Shown here in pieces: positions 23,329 to 34,283 of a stretch of 64,000 bases of DNA; position 1 is the stretch's first letter; every line of letters starts with the position of its first letter. A program made the position numbers and the translations under genes. The notes beneath the pieces were generated by a model that worked only from the letters and a program-made list of their open reading frames with translations, searched no databases and was not told the DNA's origin. Source of the DNA: Ehretia macrophylla (taxonomy: Eukaryota > Streptophyta > Magnoliopsida > Boraginales > Ehretiaceae); NCBI GenBank assembly GCA_037974665.1, contig CM075768.1, forward strand, positions 63,329,816-63,393,815, written 5' to 3'.

Positions 23329-23340
23329 TGGTATCAGAGC
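23329..23340 (+). other. Primer-binding site, element A (initiator tRNA-Met)
   Basis: TGGTATCAGAGC is complementary to the 3' end of plant initiator tRNA-Met. It lies two bases after the 5' LTR terminus CACA. Confidence 0.93.
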
Positions 23341-25090
23341 TTGTTTAGCTCATAAGCCGGGACAGGGTCCTCGGTCTGGTGGGTAGTGATCCTTGAATGT
23401 GTGCTTGTTAAGTGTGTCTTGAAAGTGTATGCTTGTATGTGAGATTGTGTGTCTTGACCTGAATGTGTGCTCCTATGTGATATAGTTATGTGTTATGTGT
23501 TAATTGTGTGCTAAGTGAAGTGAAGTGTCTAGTTGTGCATTGAATTGACCTATTGAATTGGCATCGTGAATCGAATCGACCTCGTGAATTGTTATTTGCT
23601 TGAAGTATTGCTTGTAATGTGTGTATTGAAATGTCTTGAATTGGTTATGCCGTGATTTGAATTGATTATGTTGTGCTTGACTTGATTGTCGTGCTTGAGT
23701 GACTTTGATGAATAAACTGTTTTACAAACTTGCTTGAATAATAGTTTAAGGCATGTGTATAAATGTGATATCCTGGCATTCATACATGTCCTATTGAAAT
23801 GGTAAGAAATACTTCTTCCTCCCCTGAAGAGCAGTAGTTAGTAGCAAGCCCAAGTTATTTGGATTGACGGGAACTAGCAGTGCTTAACTAGGCCTTTATT
23901 TGGGAGTTGACATTTATAGCTGGAGTTTGTTTATTGGGGTTCCTTGAAGGTTATCTTCTATGCTTTATATAAATGACTTCCTTTGGAGTTCTACATGATT
24001 ATTCTTTGGAGCATTTTCTTAAATGTCTTCTTGATTGGGCATTCATCGGGTATTTTTATATTGGCATTTTGTGGGATACTTGGTTGGGATTTTAATCAGC
24101 CTTTGGTGTTCTTTCTGCATTCTTATGAGGAACTTTGATTTGAGTCTGCTTACAATGATCAGTTTTGTGTGAGGCGTACTACTTTTGTATTCCTTGTGGA
24201 CATTTCTCAGTGGATTTGGCAATCGGAGTTCTTATTGGACTTGCTGCATAATATTATCTACAATATCTCCGCTCTAGTCTTTCTTGATATTTTATCGGCA
24301 ATCGTGATTGGAATTCTTCAATAGTATATGATGCACTTGCACGACATTCCCTCTGGTATTTCACCCAATATTCGGTAGCAGTATTATTTTGGAGAAATCT
24401 ACTTGGCTATTCAGCTTGGTGTTTATTCATGGACTTTTGATAATTATATATATGTTGACGTACATTATGGATTCCCTATTCAGATGCTTCTTGAGCTATA
24501 TATTTTGAAAGACTTCCTTGAAACTTCTGTAATATGATTGACTGGATTTCTTGTCTGGAGTCTTCCTGAGCAGTACTTGGGATTCTTGTTTAGACTCTGC
24601 TTCAGATTGTTTATTGGTATGTTCTCGGTACTTTTAGTTGGGATTCTATAATGGCATTCATGTCTAGTAATATTTTTATTTGGGATCTAATTGGTATTCT
24701 CTAGAGCCTTTATTTGGCATTATTATTTTGGAAATTCTGGGCGGTACTAGGGTTTCTTCTTCGGCCTTTTCCACACAGGGGAAAATTTATACTTGCTGTT
24801 TTATTAAGATGACGCGAGTGGGACTCAATGACTGGAGGATTTTATTTAGAGATTGGCCTTTGGTAATCTTCTCCATATTCCTTTACAGATTTTTCAGCTA
24901 GGTTTGCTTACGGTAATAAGCATTGCATGAGTATCTTTGCTTCAGTCTTAGTTGTTATTTTCTCGGCATTGTTGGTTGGGGTTTCTATTTGGGTTTTCCT
25001 ACGAGCATCCTTATTCACTATCTTGCCCACCAACCGATGCAGATTAGTCAGAGTTGGGTTTCAGATGATGTTGAGTTCTATCGGAAGAAG

Positions 25091-25126
25091 AATTGCGAGG
25101 ACGCAATTGTTTTAAGGGGGGAAGGA
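25091..25126 (+). other. Pre-PPT hairpin and polypurine tract, element A
   Basis: AATTGC (25091-25096)/GCAATT (25103-25108) can form a small stem. The purine run AAGGGGGGAAGGA (25114-25126) then ends exactly at the TG of the 3' LTR and should prime plus-strand DNA synthesis. Confidence 0.85.
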
Positions 25127-27695
25127 TGTGATAACCCGAACCCGGCATGCATTTAATGGCATTTAATTAAGTGTTATCATAAATGTTAGCATTGAATTAT
25201 GTGTTTATTTTTAGTTAAACATTCATTTGTAGCTTTATTTTCATATTTTGTTAATCGGTTTTATTTTTCTTGCATCTTAATGCTCGATTTTCAATTAAAT
25301 GAAAAGTAGCTCCGAGCCGGAGTAATTTTGAACTAAGTTACTTCTCGAAAATTATATCTTCTTAAATTCTCTGAGATTTAATTGCTATTCTTTTATTGTC
25401 GTAAAGTGCATAGCATTTCGAGAGCGATAGTTAGGAAATGAATTCTAGTCCTCAGCAAATAGTGAAAACTAGTATTTAGTGTTTTAATTTTAGTGTTTTA
25501 ATTGTTGTTAGCTAGAATAAATATTACATTAGTTATTTTAGCTTTAAAAATACATAAAATAGGCTAATTTGACCAACTTAGTTAGCATTGACCAAGCCTT
25601 GACCATTTGACCTTAAGTTATCATCTTTTGAGCATAAATAAAACAAAAAACAACACAAAGCTGAAAAAACAGACCACAAGCTGGCCGAAAATAGAAGGAG
25701 GAAAAAAAAAAGAAATTTCAGCTTCAAATCTTCGATTCTTCGCATGAGCTTGCACGGGGTGGTTTCCGAGGCATCCTACGGGGTTTTCCTAACGTCTAGG
25801 AACATCTAAGGTGAGGGTTTCATGTTTATTTGCGCATTTGAATATTTTGTGTATTAACTTTGATTTTTAGGTTTTATCCGTATATTGTTATTTTAATCGT
25901 TTTGAGGCTTAAAGAATGTTCCCTAGCAATTGTAGAACATGTATTTATAGCTTTTTAACATTTTCTGTGGTTGAATATCGAAATTGAAATATAAATTGTT
26001 TAATGAATAGTAAATTATGAATAGTAAACCCCCGTTTCGATGAAGTTGCTCCGTTACGCGTTCTGTTGATGTAGGAAGGTGCTAGATATGCCAGAATGCC
26101 TAAATGTATGGTTTAATTAGATTGTGTAATGGAAAAAAACGGAGAAAAAGGCTTAGTGAAAGTTGGGGTCGTTTCGGTCAAGGTTGGAAATTTCTCGATT
26201 TGTGTGAAGGCATTGTTGAGGTACGTCATGGAAGCACTTTTGGTGCAGTTGTGACATTGGTTGGGTAATCGGTTGAGGTAGTTGTAGTTCAAACGAGCAA
26301 AGGGAGAAATTGGGGCTTTGCGTGAATTCTAGGGTTAAGTAGGGTTTCCGGGTCTTTAGACGTGCCTTATGGTGACCTAGGAGGATTGGTGGAGTCGGTT
26401 TCCAAAACCCGTGGCTCGTTTGAAAGTAGTAGCGTTTTACAAGTTGGGGTCATTTTGTGATTTTGTGTGTTTTCATAGCATAATGCCTATAGATTGCTTA
26501 ATATTGCTTGTTATGCTTGTTAAAGTTGGTTATGATTGAATTGTATATCAATTGTTGATACTACTTGTTAGTGTTATTCTTGTTACTTTATTGATTTCAA
26601 ATGCTTATTATCTCGTTTATTGCTTGTATCTTGCATTGCATTGCATAGTGTCAGGTGCGTGAGTGATGGGCCTCTCTGGGTAGCCTCGGGTTGCCAGTGT
26701 TGGTTGCTCTAGCTCCGTGTCCTATTCCCTTTCTCGCTTGGGTTGCCGCCCAGGGAGTTTTGGGTCGTAGAATTGACAGAGTACGTCCGGAGTACTCTAA
26801 ACGCAAGTTATAAAGTGGGGGGGCTGGCGCGTCATCCTTAAAGTCATCGGAATCGTGATCGGTACATTACTCGCTCGAGTGAACTATAGCCTTCAAAGTG
26901 TGGTATAGCTTTGATTGGGTGTATTAATGCTTTCTTTAATTGTTTATTGTATTGTTGTTTATATTGAATGCCTTTTTATTGATTGTATTGCTTAACTGTA
27001 TCTATTTGCATTGCACGATCTTCTTTCTCTCCACCTCGATATATGTCTCGCCCTCACTGAGTATACGTGTTGTGTATACTCACTCCTCACCACCACATTT
27101 CAGGAAATGCCATGTTAGCTGGAAAGTTCGTGTTTTCGTGAAAGTTCGTGCTTGAAGAGTTGTCTTGCGTGCCTATGTGGCTTGAGTTGTCGAAGTTGTA
27201 AAGATGTATGCTTTCATGTATTGTATGTATTTAATGTCAAAAGGAATGTAATTTAAGGCTCATTAGATTGTTGAGTAGTTTGATAAGTTGGATTATGCAT
27301 TTAGTTAATGTAGCTTAACTTCAATGCATGTTTGTAATGTGCAAAGGAAAAGAATTAGAATGGTTTGATAGTCTAACTTATGAAAAAGGTTAGTACGGTT
27401 TAATTGTCAAGCATGAATGTACATGTAAAAGATGTGAAGAGATAGGTTAGTCTGTAAACTGGAAATGTATATTTGCTTGTGTTTGCTTGTTGAGAACAAC
27501 GCTCGGATGGCCTTGAGGTGGTTGAATGTTTGGACATGGTATTGGTCCACTTATATGCTGGCGCGGGTTTGCTTTTTGCCTAGAAACAGGGGAGACTCCG
27601 TCCGTTTTCCCTAAAATTTTGCTCAGATTTGGAATTGGGTTGTGATTAGATTGATTCATAGAACTCCCGGTCTCGAGAGGGATCAGGGTGTCACA
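25127..27695 (+). repeat. Element A 3' LTR
   Basis: 2569 bp. It carries about 45 bp near 25400-25440 missing from the 5' LTR and has one copy rather than two of the 18-bp repeat near 27125. A 9-bp stem TGAGTATAC/GTATACTCA (27058-27066/27074-27082) lies just before the acceptor-like site. Confidence 0.95.
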
Positions 27696-27700
27696 GTGAC
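27696..27700. repeat. Target-site duplication of element A (right)
   Basis: GTGAC, identical to 20770-20774, directly after the terminal CACA of the 3' LTR. Confidence 0.97.
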
Positions 27701-27728
27701 CCCCTAGGAAGTCCTCGTGTTGCACCCC
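27701..27728 (+). pseudogene. 5S rRNA gene copy 30, 3' part
   Basis: CCCCTAGGAAGTCCTCG... to the end of the 5S gene, continuing copy 30 from 20774. It is followed by a normal T-rich terminator and spacer. Confidence 0.96.
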
Positions 27729-28288
27729 CTTTTTCAATTTTTTTTGGTCCGGTTAGGGTTGCCAATATACTTTATTCACCACATTTATATTATCGAATCC
27801 TACGGTACCTTGCGCAACACAACTTCGCTTCACGTGGAGGATGGGCCCGCAAACCGAGCACGTAGGACTTGTGACCAGGTCTCCCTCTCTGCAGTGCCCA
27901 TAACTTTTGATCCGTAAGGAGTTACGCGGTGCATAACATACCGTTGCAAGGCTCTCCGAGAGCTCTACGACAGGGGCAGCAAGTCTGCTTGGCTGCGCCT
28001 ATTTTCAGAGCCCAAAATCGAACATTTTCATAAGTTTCGGACCACTTTTCTTCTTTCGCTCTGTTTTTCCGTCTCGGATCGTACGTCGTGAGCTTTTAAA
28101 AGGACGACAACCTTACTCGCAGGACATTAGAGGGCCCTACAACTCGTCGATATCACGTCTTGCGAGGATGCTGCATTGTTGAAGTGGATGGGTTGTCGTT
28201 AAGCCCATTGGGCCTTCCAATTGGGCCATCTCTCTAGGCTGGGACTGTGAACCATTAACACATAAAGGAATTGTGCTGTCAACATTAC

Positions 28289-28407
28289 GGGTGCGATCAT
28301 ACCAGCACTAATGCACTGGATCCCATCAGAACTTCAAAGTTAAGCGTGCATGGGCGAGAGTAGTACTAGGATGGGTGACCCCCACGGAAGTCCTCATGTT
28401 GCACCCC
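28289..28407 (+). rRNA. 5S rRNA gene copy 31
   Basis: ACTGGATCC, AACTTCAAAG, GTGCATGGGCG, CCCCACGG and CTCATG. IE and C box core intact. Confidence 0.95.
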
Positions 28408-28964
28408 CCTTTTCAATTTTTTTGCTCCGGTTATCGTTGCCAAGATACTTTATCCGCCACATTTCAATTATCGAATCCCACGGCACCTTAGGCAAGACAA
28501 CTTCGCTTCATGTGGAGGCTGGGCCCGCAAACTGAGGGCGTAGGGCTTGTGACCAGGTCTTCCTCGCTCTGGTGCCCATAACTTTTGATCGGTAACGAGT
28601 TACGCGGTGCACAACATACCGTTTCAAAGCTCTACGAGAGCTCTACGACGGTGGCAGCCAGCTTACTCGCTGTGCCCATTTTTAGAGCCCAAAATCGAAT
28701 GTTTTCATCATTTTCGGGTCACTTTTCTTCTTTTACTCTATTTTTCGTCCCGGATCGTATGTCGTGAGCTGTTAAAAGGACGACAACCTAACTCGCAGGA
28801 CATTAGAGGGCCCTACAACACGTCGATATCACGTATTGCGAGGATGCTGCGTTGTTGAAGTGGATGGGTTGTCGTTAAGCCCATTGGGCCTTCTTAATGG
28901 GCAATCTCTCTGGGCTGCGACTGTGAACCGTCAACACATAAAGGCTTTGTGCCCACAACATGAT

Positions 28965-29083
28965 GGGTGCGATCATACCAGCATTAATGCACTGGATCCC
29001 ATCAGAACTCTGAAGTTAAGCGTGCTTGGGCGAGAATAGTGCTAGGATGGGTGACCCCATGGGAAGTCCTCGTGTTACACCCC
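28965..29083 (+). rRNA. 5S rRNA gene copy 32
   Basis: CATTAATGCACTGG, CTCTGAAG, GCGAGAATAGTGCTA, CCCCATGGG, GTTACACC. The A box is intact. Confidence 0.95.
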
Positions 29084-29638
29084 CCTTTTCAATTTTTTTT
29101 GCTCCGGTTAGGGTTGCTATGATACTTTATCCACCACATTTCTATTAACGAATCACACGGCACCTTGGGCAATACAACTTTGCTTTACGTGGAGGCTGGG
29201 CCCGCAAACCGAGAGCGTAGGGCTTGTGACCAAGTCTCCGTCGCTCTGGTGCCCATAACTTTTGATCCGTAAAGAGTTACGTGGTGCACAGCATACCGTT
29301 GCAAAGCTCTCCGAGAGCTCCACGACTAGGGCAGCCAGCTTGCTCGCTGTGAACATTTTTGGAGCCCAAAATCGAACGTTTTCACCAGTTTCGGGCCACT
29401 TTTCTTCTTTTACTCTGTTTTTCTGTCCCGGATCGCACGTCGTGAGCTGTTAAAAGGGCGAAAACCTTACTCGCGGGACATTAGTGGGCCGTACAATGCA
29501 TCAATATCACATCTTGCGAGGATGTTGCGTTGTTGAAGTGGATGGGTTGTCATTAAGCCCATTGGGCCTTCTGAATAGGCCATCTCTCGAGGCTGGGACT
29601 GTGAACCGTTAACAAATAAAGGAATTGTGCCCTCAAAT

Positions 29639-29757
29639 GGGTACGATCATACCAGCACTAATGCACCAGATCCTATTAGAACTCCGAAGTTATGTGTGCT
29701 TGGGGGAGAGTAGCACAAGAATGGGTGACCCCTTGGGAAGTCCTCATGTTGCACCCC
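29639..29757 (+). rRNA. 5S rRNA gene copy 33 (upstream deletion)
   Basis: About four bases are missing directly upstream (CCTCAAATGGG), shifting the TATA-like box closer to the start. The gene has GTTATGTGTGCTTGGGGGAG and GTAGCACAAGAATGGG, so both internal boxes are altered. Probably inactive. Confidence 0.94.
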
Positions 29758-30318
29758 CCCTTTTCAATTTTTTTAGCTCCGGTTAGGGTTGCGAAGATAT
29801 TTTATCCACCACATTTCTATTATCGAATCCCACGGCACCTTGGACAAGACAACTTCGCTGCACGTGGAGGCTGGGCCGGCAAACCGAGGGCGTAGGGCTT
29901 GTAACTAGGTCTTCCTCGCTCTGATGCCCATAACTTTTGATCGGTAAGGAGTTACGCGGCGCACAGCATACCGTTGCAAAGCTCTCTGAGACCTCTATGA
30001 CGGGGGGAACAAGCCTGCTTGGCTGCGCCTATTTTCATAGCCAAAAATCGAAAATTATCATCAGTTTCGGGTCACTTTTCTTCTTTTGCTCTATTTTTTC
30101 GTCCTAGATCGCACGTCGTGAGCTGTTAAAAGGATGACAACCTTACTCGCGGGACATTAGAGGGCCCTTCAATGCGTCGATATCACGTCTTGCGAGGATG
30201 CTGCGTTGTTAAAGCGGATGGGTTATCGTTAAGCCCACTGGGCTTTCTGATTTGGCCATCTCTCTGGACTGGGACTGTGAACCGTTAACACATAAAGGAA
30301 TTGTGCCCTCAACATTAC

Positions 30319-30437
30319 GGGTTCGATCATACCAGCTCTAATGCACAGGATCCCATCAGAACTCTGAAGTTAAGCGTGCTTGAACGAGAGCAGTACAAGG
30401 ATGGGTGACACCCTGGGAAGTCCTCATGTTGTACCCC
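30319..30437 (+). rRNA. 5S rRNA gene copy 34
   Basis: GGTTCGATC, AGCTCTAATGCACAGG, CTTGAACGAGAGCAGTACAAGG, GACACCC, TTGTACC. The unit is 644 bp owing to a spacer deletion near 30713. Confidence 0.94.
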
Positions 30438-30934
30438 TCTTTTCAATTTTTTTTTGCTCCGGTTAGGGTTGCCAAGATACTTCATCCACCACATTTCTAT
30501 TATCGAATTCTACGGCACCTTGGGAACTTCGCTTCACGTGGTGGCTGGGGCCGCAAACCGAGGGCGCAGGGCTTATGACCAGGTCTCCCTCGCACCGGTG
30601 CCGATAACTTTTGATCCGTAAGGAGTTACGCGGCGCACAGCATACCGTGGAAAAGCTCTCTGAGAGCTCTATGACAGGGGCAGCGAGCATGCTGGCTGTG
30701 CCAATTTTTCGAGCACCACTTTTCTTCTCTTGCTGTATTTTACAGTCCATGATCGTACGTCGTGAGCTGTTAAAAGGACACCAACCATACTCGCAGGACA
30801 TTAGAGGGCCCTACAATGCGTCGATATCACGTCTTGTGAGGATGCTGCGTTTATGAAGCGGATGGGTTGTCGTTAAGCCCATTGGGCCTTCTGAATGGGC
30901 CATCTCTCTAGGCTGAGACAGTGAACCGTTAACA

Positions 30935-30962
30935 CATAAAGGAATTGTGCCCTCAACATGAC
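30935..30962 (+). promoter_or_regulatory. 5S upstream promoter (representative, before copy 35)
   Basis: CATAAA at -28 to -23, GC at -14/-13 and C at -1 match the TATA-like/GC/C arrangement known for plant 5S genes. The same layout precedes nearly every copy; copy 37 has a stronger ATATATAGG. Confidence 0.8.
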
Positions 30963-31081
30963 GGGTGTGATCATACCAATACTAATGCACCGGATCCCAT
31001 CAGAACTTCGAAGTTAAGCGTGCTTGGGCGAGAGTAGTACTAGGATGGGTGACCCACTGGGATGTACTCGTGTTGCACCCC
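30963..31081 (+). rRNA. 5S rRNA gene copy 35
   Basis: GTGTGATC, CCAATACTAAT, AACTTCGAAG; A box, IE and C box match consensus; GACCCACTGGGATGTACTCG near the 3' end. Confidence 0.95.
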
Positions 31082-31084
31082 CCC

Positions 31085-31099
31085 TTTTCAAATTTTTTT
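31085..31099 (+). terminator. Pol III terminator (representative, after copy 35)
   Basis: A T4 run followed by a T7 run begins four bases after the gene. Comparable T4 plus T6-T9 runs follow almost every 5S copy here. Confidence 0.8.
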
Positions 31100-31655
31100 G
31101 CACCGGTTAGGGTTGCCAAGATACTTTATCCACCACATTTCTATTATCGAATCCCACGGCACCTTGAGCAAGACAACTTCGTTTCACGTGGATGCTGGGC
31201 CCACAAACCGAGAGCGTAGGGCTTGTGACCAAGTCTCCCTCGCTCCGATGTCCATAACTTTTGATCCGTAAGAAGTTACGCAGCACACAGCATCCCGTTG
31301 CAAAGCTCTACGAGAGCTCTACAACGGGGGCAGCGAGCTTGCTCATTCTGCCCGCCCAAAATCGAACGTTTTTGGAGACCAAAATTGAACGTTTTCATCA
31401 GTTTCGGGCCACTTTTCCTCTTTTGCTCAATTTTTTCGTCCCAGATCGTACGTCGTGAGCTGTTAAAAGGACGACAACCTTACTCGCTGGACATTAGAGG
31501 GCACTACAATGCGTCGATATCACGTCTTGCGAGGATGCTGCGTTGTTGAAGCTGATGGATTGTAGTTAAGCCCATTGGGCCTTCTGAATGGGCCATCTCT
31601 CTAGACTGGGGCTGTGAATCGTTAACACATAAAGGAATTGTGCCCTCAACATGAC

Positions 31656-31774
31656 GGGTGTGATCATACTAGCTTTAATGCACTGGATACCATCAGAACT
31701 CCGAAGTTAAGTATGCTTGGGCGAAAGTAGTACTAGGATAGGTGACCCCCTGGGAAGTCCTCGTGTTGCACCCC
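31656..31774 (+). rRNA. 5S rRNA gene copy 36
   Basis: GTGTGATCATACTAGCTTTAAT, ACTGGATACC, GTTAAGTATGCTTGGGCGAAAG, GGATAGGTGACC. The downstream spacer is cut at about 32034 by the element B junction. Confidence 0.94.
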
Positions 31775-32032
31775 CCTTTTCACTTTTTTTTGCTCTGGTT
31801 AGGGTTGCCAAGATACTTTATCCAATACATTTCTATAATCGAATCCTACGGCACCTTGGGCAAGACAACTTCGCTTCACGTGGAGGCTGGACCCGCAAAT
31901 CGAGGGCGTAGGGCTTATGACCAGGTCTCCGTCGCTCCGGTGCCCATAACATTTGATCCGTAACGAGTTACGCGGCGCACAGCATACCATTGCAAAGCTC
32001 TCCGAGAGCTCTACGATAGGGGCAGCAAGCCT

Positions 32033-32055
32033 GCTTATCATTCTACCTGAATTAC
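32033..32055. repeat. Filler duplication at the 5S/element B junction
   Basis: This 23-bp segment is an exact copy of 32150-32172, inside the truncated LTR about 95 bp away. A templated insertion at a deletion junction is the usual trace of synthesis-assisted end joining. Confidence 0.8.
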
Positions 32056-34283
32056 AAACTATCATACGTGAATTACATTCTAATTCTTTTCCTTTGGAGA
32101 ATACAAACATGCAATGAAGTTAAAATATACTAATTGAATACACAAACCAGCTTATCATTCTACCTGAATTACCTAGTTAAATTTAAATTACATTCTTCTA
32201 ATATTAAATACATACAATACATGAAACATACATTTTTGCATCTTTGACAACTCAAGCCACATAGCACGCAAGATAACTCCTCAAGCACGAACTTTCACGT
32301 AATCACGAACTTTCCAGCTAACATGGCATTTCCTGAAATGTGGTGGTGAGGAGTGAGTATACAAAACATGTATACTCAATGAGGGCGAGACAGATATCGA
32401 GGTGGAGAAAAAGAAGTTCGTGCAATGCAAATAGGTACAGTTAAGCAATATAATCAATAAGAAAGCATTCAATATACACGACAATACAATAAACAATTAA
32501 GAAAGCATTAACACAACCATTCAAAGCTATACCACACTTTGAAGGCTATGGTTCACTCGAGCGAGAAATGTACCGATCATGACTTCGATGACTTTAACGA
32601 TGATGCGCCGGCTCACCCACCTTATAACTTCCATTAGAGTACTCCGGACATACTCTGCCAATTCTACGACCCAAACTCCCTGGGTGGCGACCCAAGCGAG
32701 AAAGGGAATAGGACACGAAGCTGGAGCAACCAACACTGGCAACCCAAGGCTACCCAGAGAGGCCCATCACTCACACGCCTGACACTTATGCAATACAATA
32801 CAAGCTATTTAACGATAATCGAGCAAGGCACTGAATTGCAAGTCAGTAACAACAGGCGATACAATAAGCACACAATAAGCAACTATAATCAATTAAGTAA
32901 CAAGAACAACACCAGCAAGCATTATCAACAGTTGATATACAAATTCAATCATAATCAACTTTAACAAGCATTATTAAGTATTAACAAGCATTCTACAAGC
33001 AAAATTCTATGAAAACCAACATAAACACAAAACGACCCCAACTTACCAAACGCTACTCCTTTCAAACGAGCCACGAGTTTTGGAAACCAACTTCACCAAT
33101 CCTCCTAGGTCACCATAAGGCACGTCTAAAGACCCCGAAACCCTATTTTACCCTAGAATTCACACAAAGCCCCGATTTCGCCCTTTGCTCATTTGAACTA
33201 CAGCTACCTCAACCGATCACCGAACCAATGTCACAACTGAACCAAAAGTGCTTCCATGGCATACTACGATAATGCCTTCACGCAAAACGAGGAAATACCA
33301 AACTTGACTAGAACAACCCTAATATAAACCTTGACATTTTTCTCCGTTTTTCCATTACACAAACAAAATAAACTACGCATTTTAGCATTTAAGCATATTT
33401 AGCACCTTTCTGCATCAATAGAACGCAACTCGGAGCAAAATTTCGAACGGAGGTTTACTATTCACGTTTTTCACTATTCAATCAACATTTGAAATACAAT
33501 AATCAATTTTAACCGCATAAATTGCTAAAAACTTACAAAAGTAAGGTCTACTAACATCATAGAACATATTTCAAGCAACAAAACGAATTAAACAACATTC
33601 TATACGCAATTTCTAAAAATCAAAGTCTTGACATCGTATTTTCTAATGCACAAATAACGATGCATCCCTCACCTTAGCTGCTAATAGACGCTAGGAAAAC
33701 AACGTTAGAAGCCTCGGAAATGATCCCGTGCAAGCTCACGCGAAGATTTGAAGATTTGAAGTTGAAAATTCTTTTTTTTTTTCTCCTTGAACTCTTGGTT
33801 TTCTCTCTTTATTTTTCAGCTTTTCCTTTGTTTTTTTATGCTATTTTATGCTTATAAAAGATGACAACAATAGTCAATGGTCAAGGCTTCGGTCAACCCG
33901 CTAAACCAAAATAGCTATGTGCAACTTTACGAAAATGGCCATAACTTCTTCTAGAAAACTCCAATTCACGAACGGTTTGAAGCCTCAAAAACTAGACTCA
34001 TAGAGCTTTCCAACCATATATAATTTGCTACCTAACTCTTTCTCAATTGGTTCAGATTTAATTCCAAATTGACCCAAAATTTGACTAAGTTAACATTGCA
34101 TTTTTTTATTTCTAATCCCAAGTTTGCCCTTTATTAAGCATTTCAAAAATTCCCACCTTGTCCTAGTTGGTCAATGTAGATGAAAAGTCAACTAGTTTGG
34201 TCAAAGAAGGTGAAAGGTCAATAAAATGCAATTTAAATGAACTTTAAATGCTATTGAATACATGCCAGGTTCGGGGTATCACA
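32056..34283 (-). repeat. Element B 3' LTR, truncated
   Basis: About 2.23 kb of a 2.56-kb LTR. Its minus-strand start (TGTGATACCCC at 34283) is intact next to the PPT; its end is lost. It carries its own CTTTTATAAG box (33851-33860), a donor-like AAG|GTGAGGG near 33670 and the conserved core (about 32630-32800). Confidence 0.9.

Larger units (their letters stand above)
23327..25126 (+). other. Element A non-coding interior
   Basis: About 1.8 kb without a plausible coding frame. It opens with the PBS and a block common to A, B and D (GCCGGGACAGGGTCCTCGG), then GT-rich sequence. A conserved box TTCCTCCCCTGAAGAG follows at 23816-23831. About 1.2 kb of degenerate repeats built on GG(A/T/G)(A/G)TTCTT and TTTATTTGG leads to the hairpin and PPT. 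The interior may be a fossil without coding role or may carry packaging signals. Confidence 0.8.
20775..27695 (+). mobile_element. Element A: complete non-autonomous LTR retrotransposon (LARD-like)
   Basis: Complete structure: 5' LTR (20775-23326), initiator-tRNA-Met PBS (23329-23340), non-coding interior, purine-rich PPT (about 25114-25126), 3' LTR (25127-27695) and a perfect 5-bp target-site duplication. LTRs start TGTGATAACCC and end GTGTCACA. No gag, protease, reverse transcriptase or integrase frame exists in the 1.8-kb interior, so mobilisation must have used proteins of an autonomous relative. The PPT context (GACGCAATTGTTTTAAGG, then G/A-rich) resembles plant Ty3/gypsy chromoviruses as I remember them; the lineage is inferred. 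The LTRs differ by many substitutions and two clear indels, so it is not recent. Confidence 0.95.
27696..32034 (+). repeat. 5S rDNA tandem array, block 2
   Basis: Begins with the right target-site duplication and the last 28 bases of copy 30, followed by six further genes. Unit lengths are 676, 674, 680, 644 and 693 bp. Several spacers carry GCAAGCCTGCTTGGCTGCG, the same spacer subfamily as copies 24 and 26 in block 1. The last spacer stops about 379 bases into the unit, at the junction with element B. Confidence 0.97.

Noticed and set aside
23329-23340. Possible tRNA gene at the TGGTATCAGAGC sites
   Set aside because: Only the 12-16 bases complementary to the tRNA 3' end are present, directly after an LTR; no A/B box or cloverleaf follows.
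20775-27695. Possibility that the elements are Cassandra-type TRIMs carrying 5S promoters
   Set aside because: Cassandra LTRs are a few hundred bp and contain 5S-like boxes. These LTRs are 2.5-3.8 kb and I see no 5S A box or C box inside them; 5S sequence is only in the flanks.
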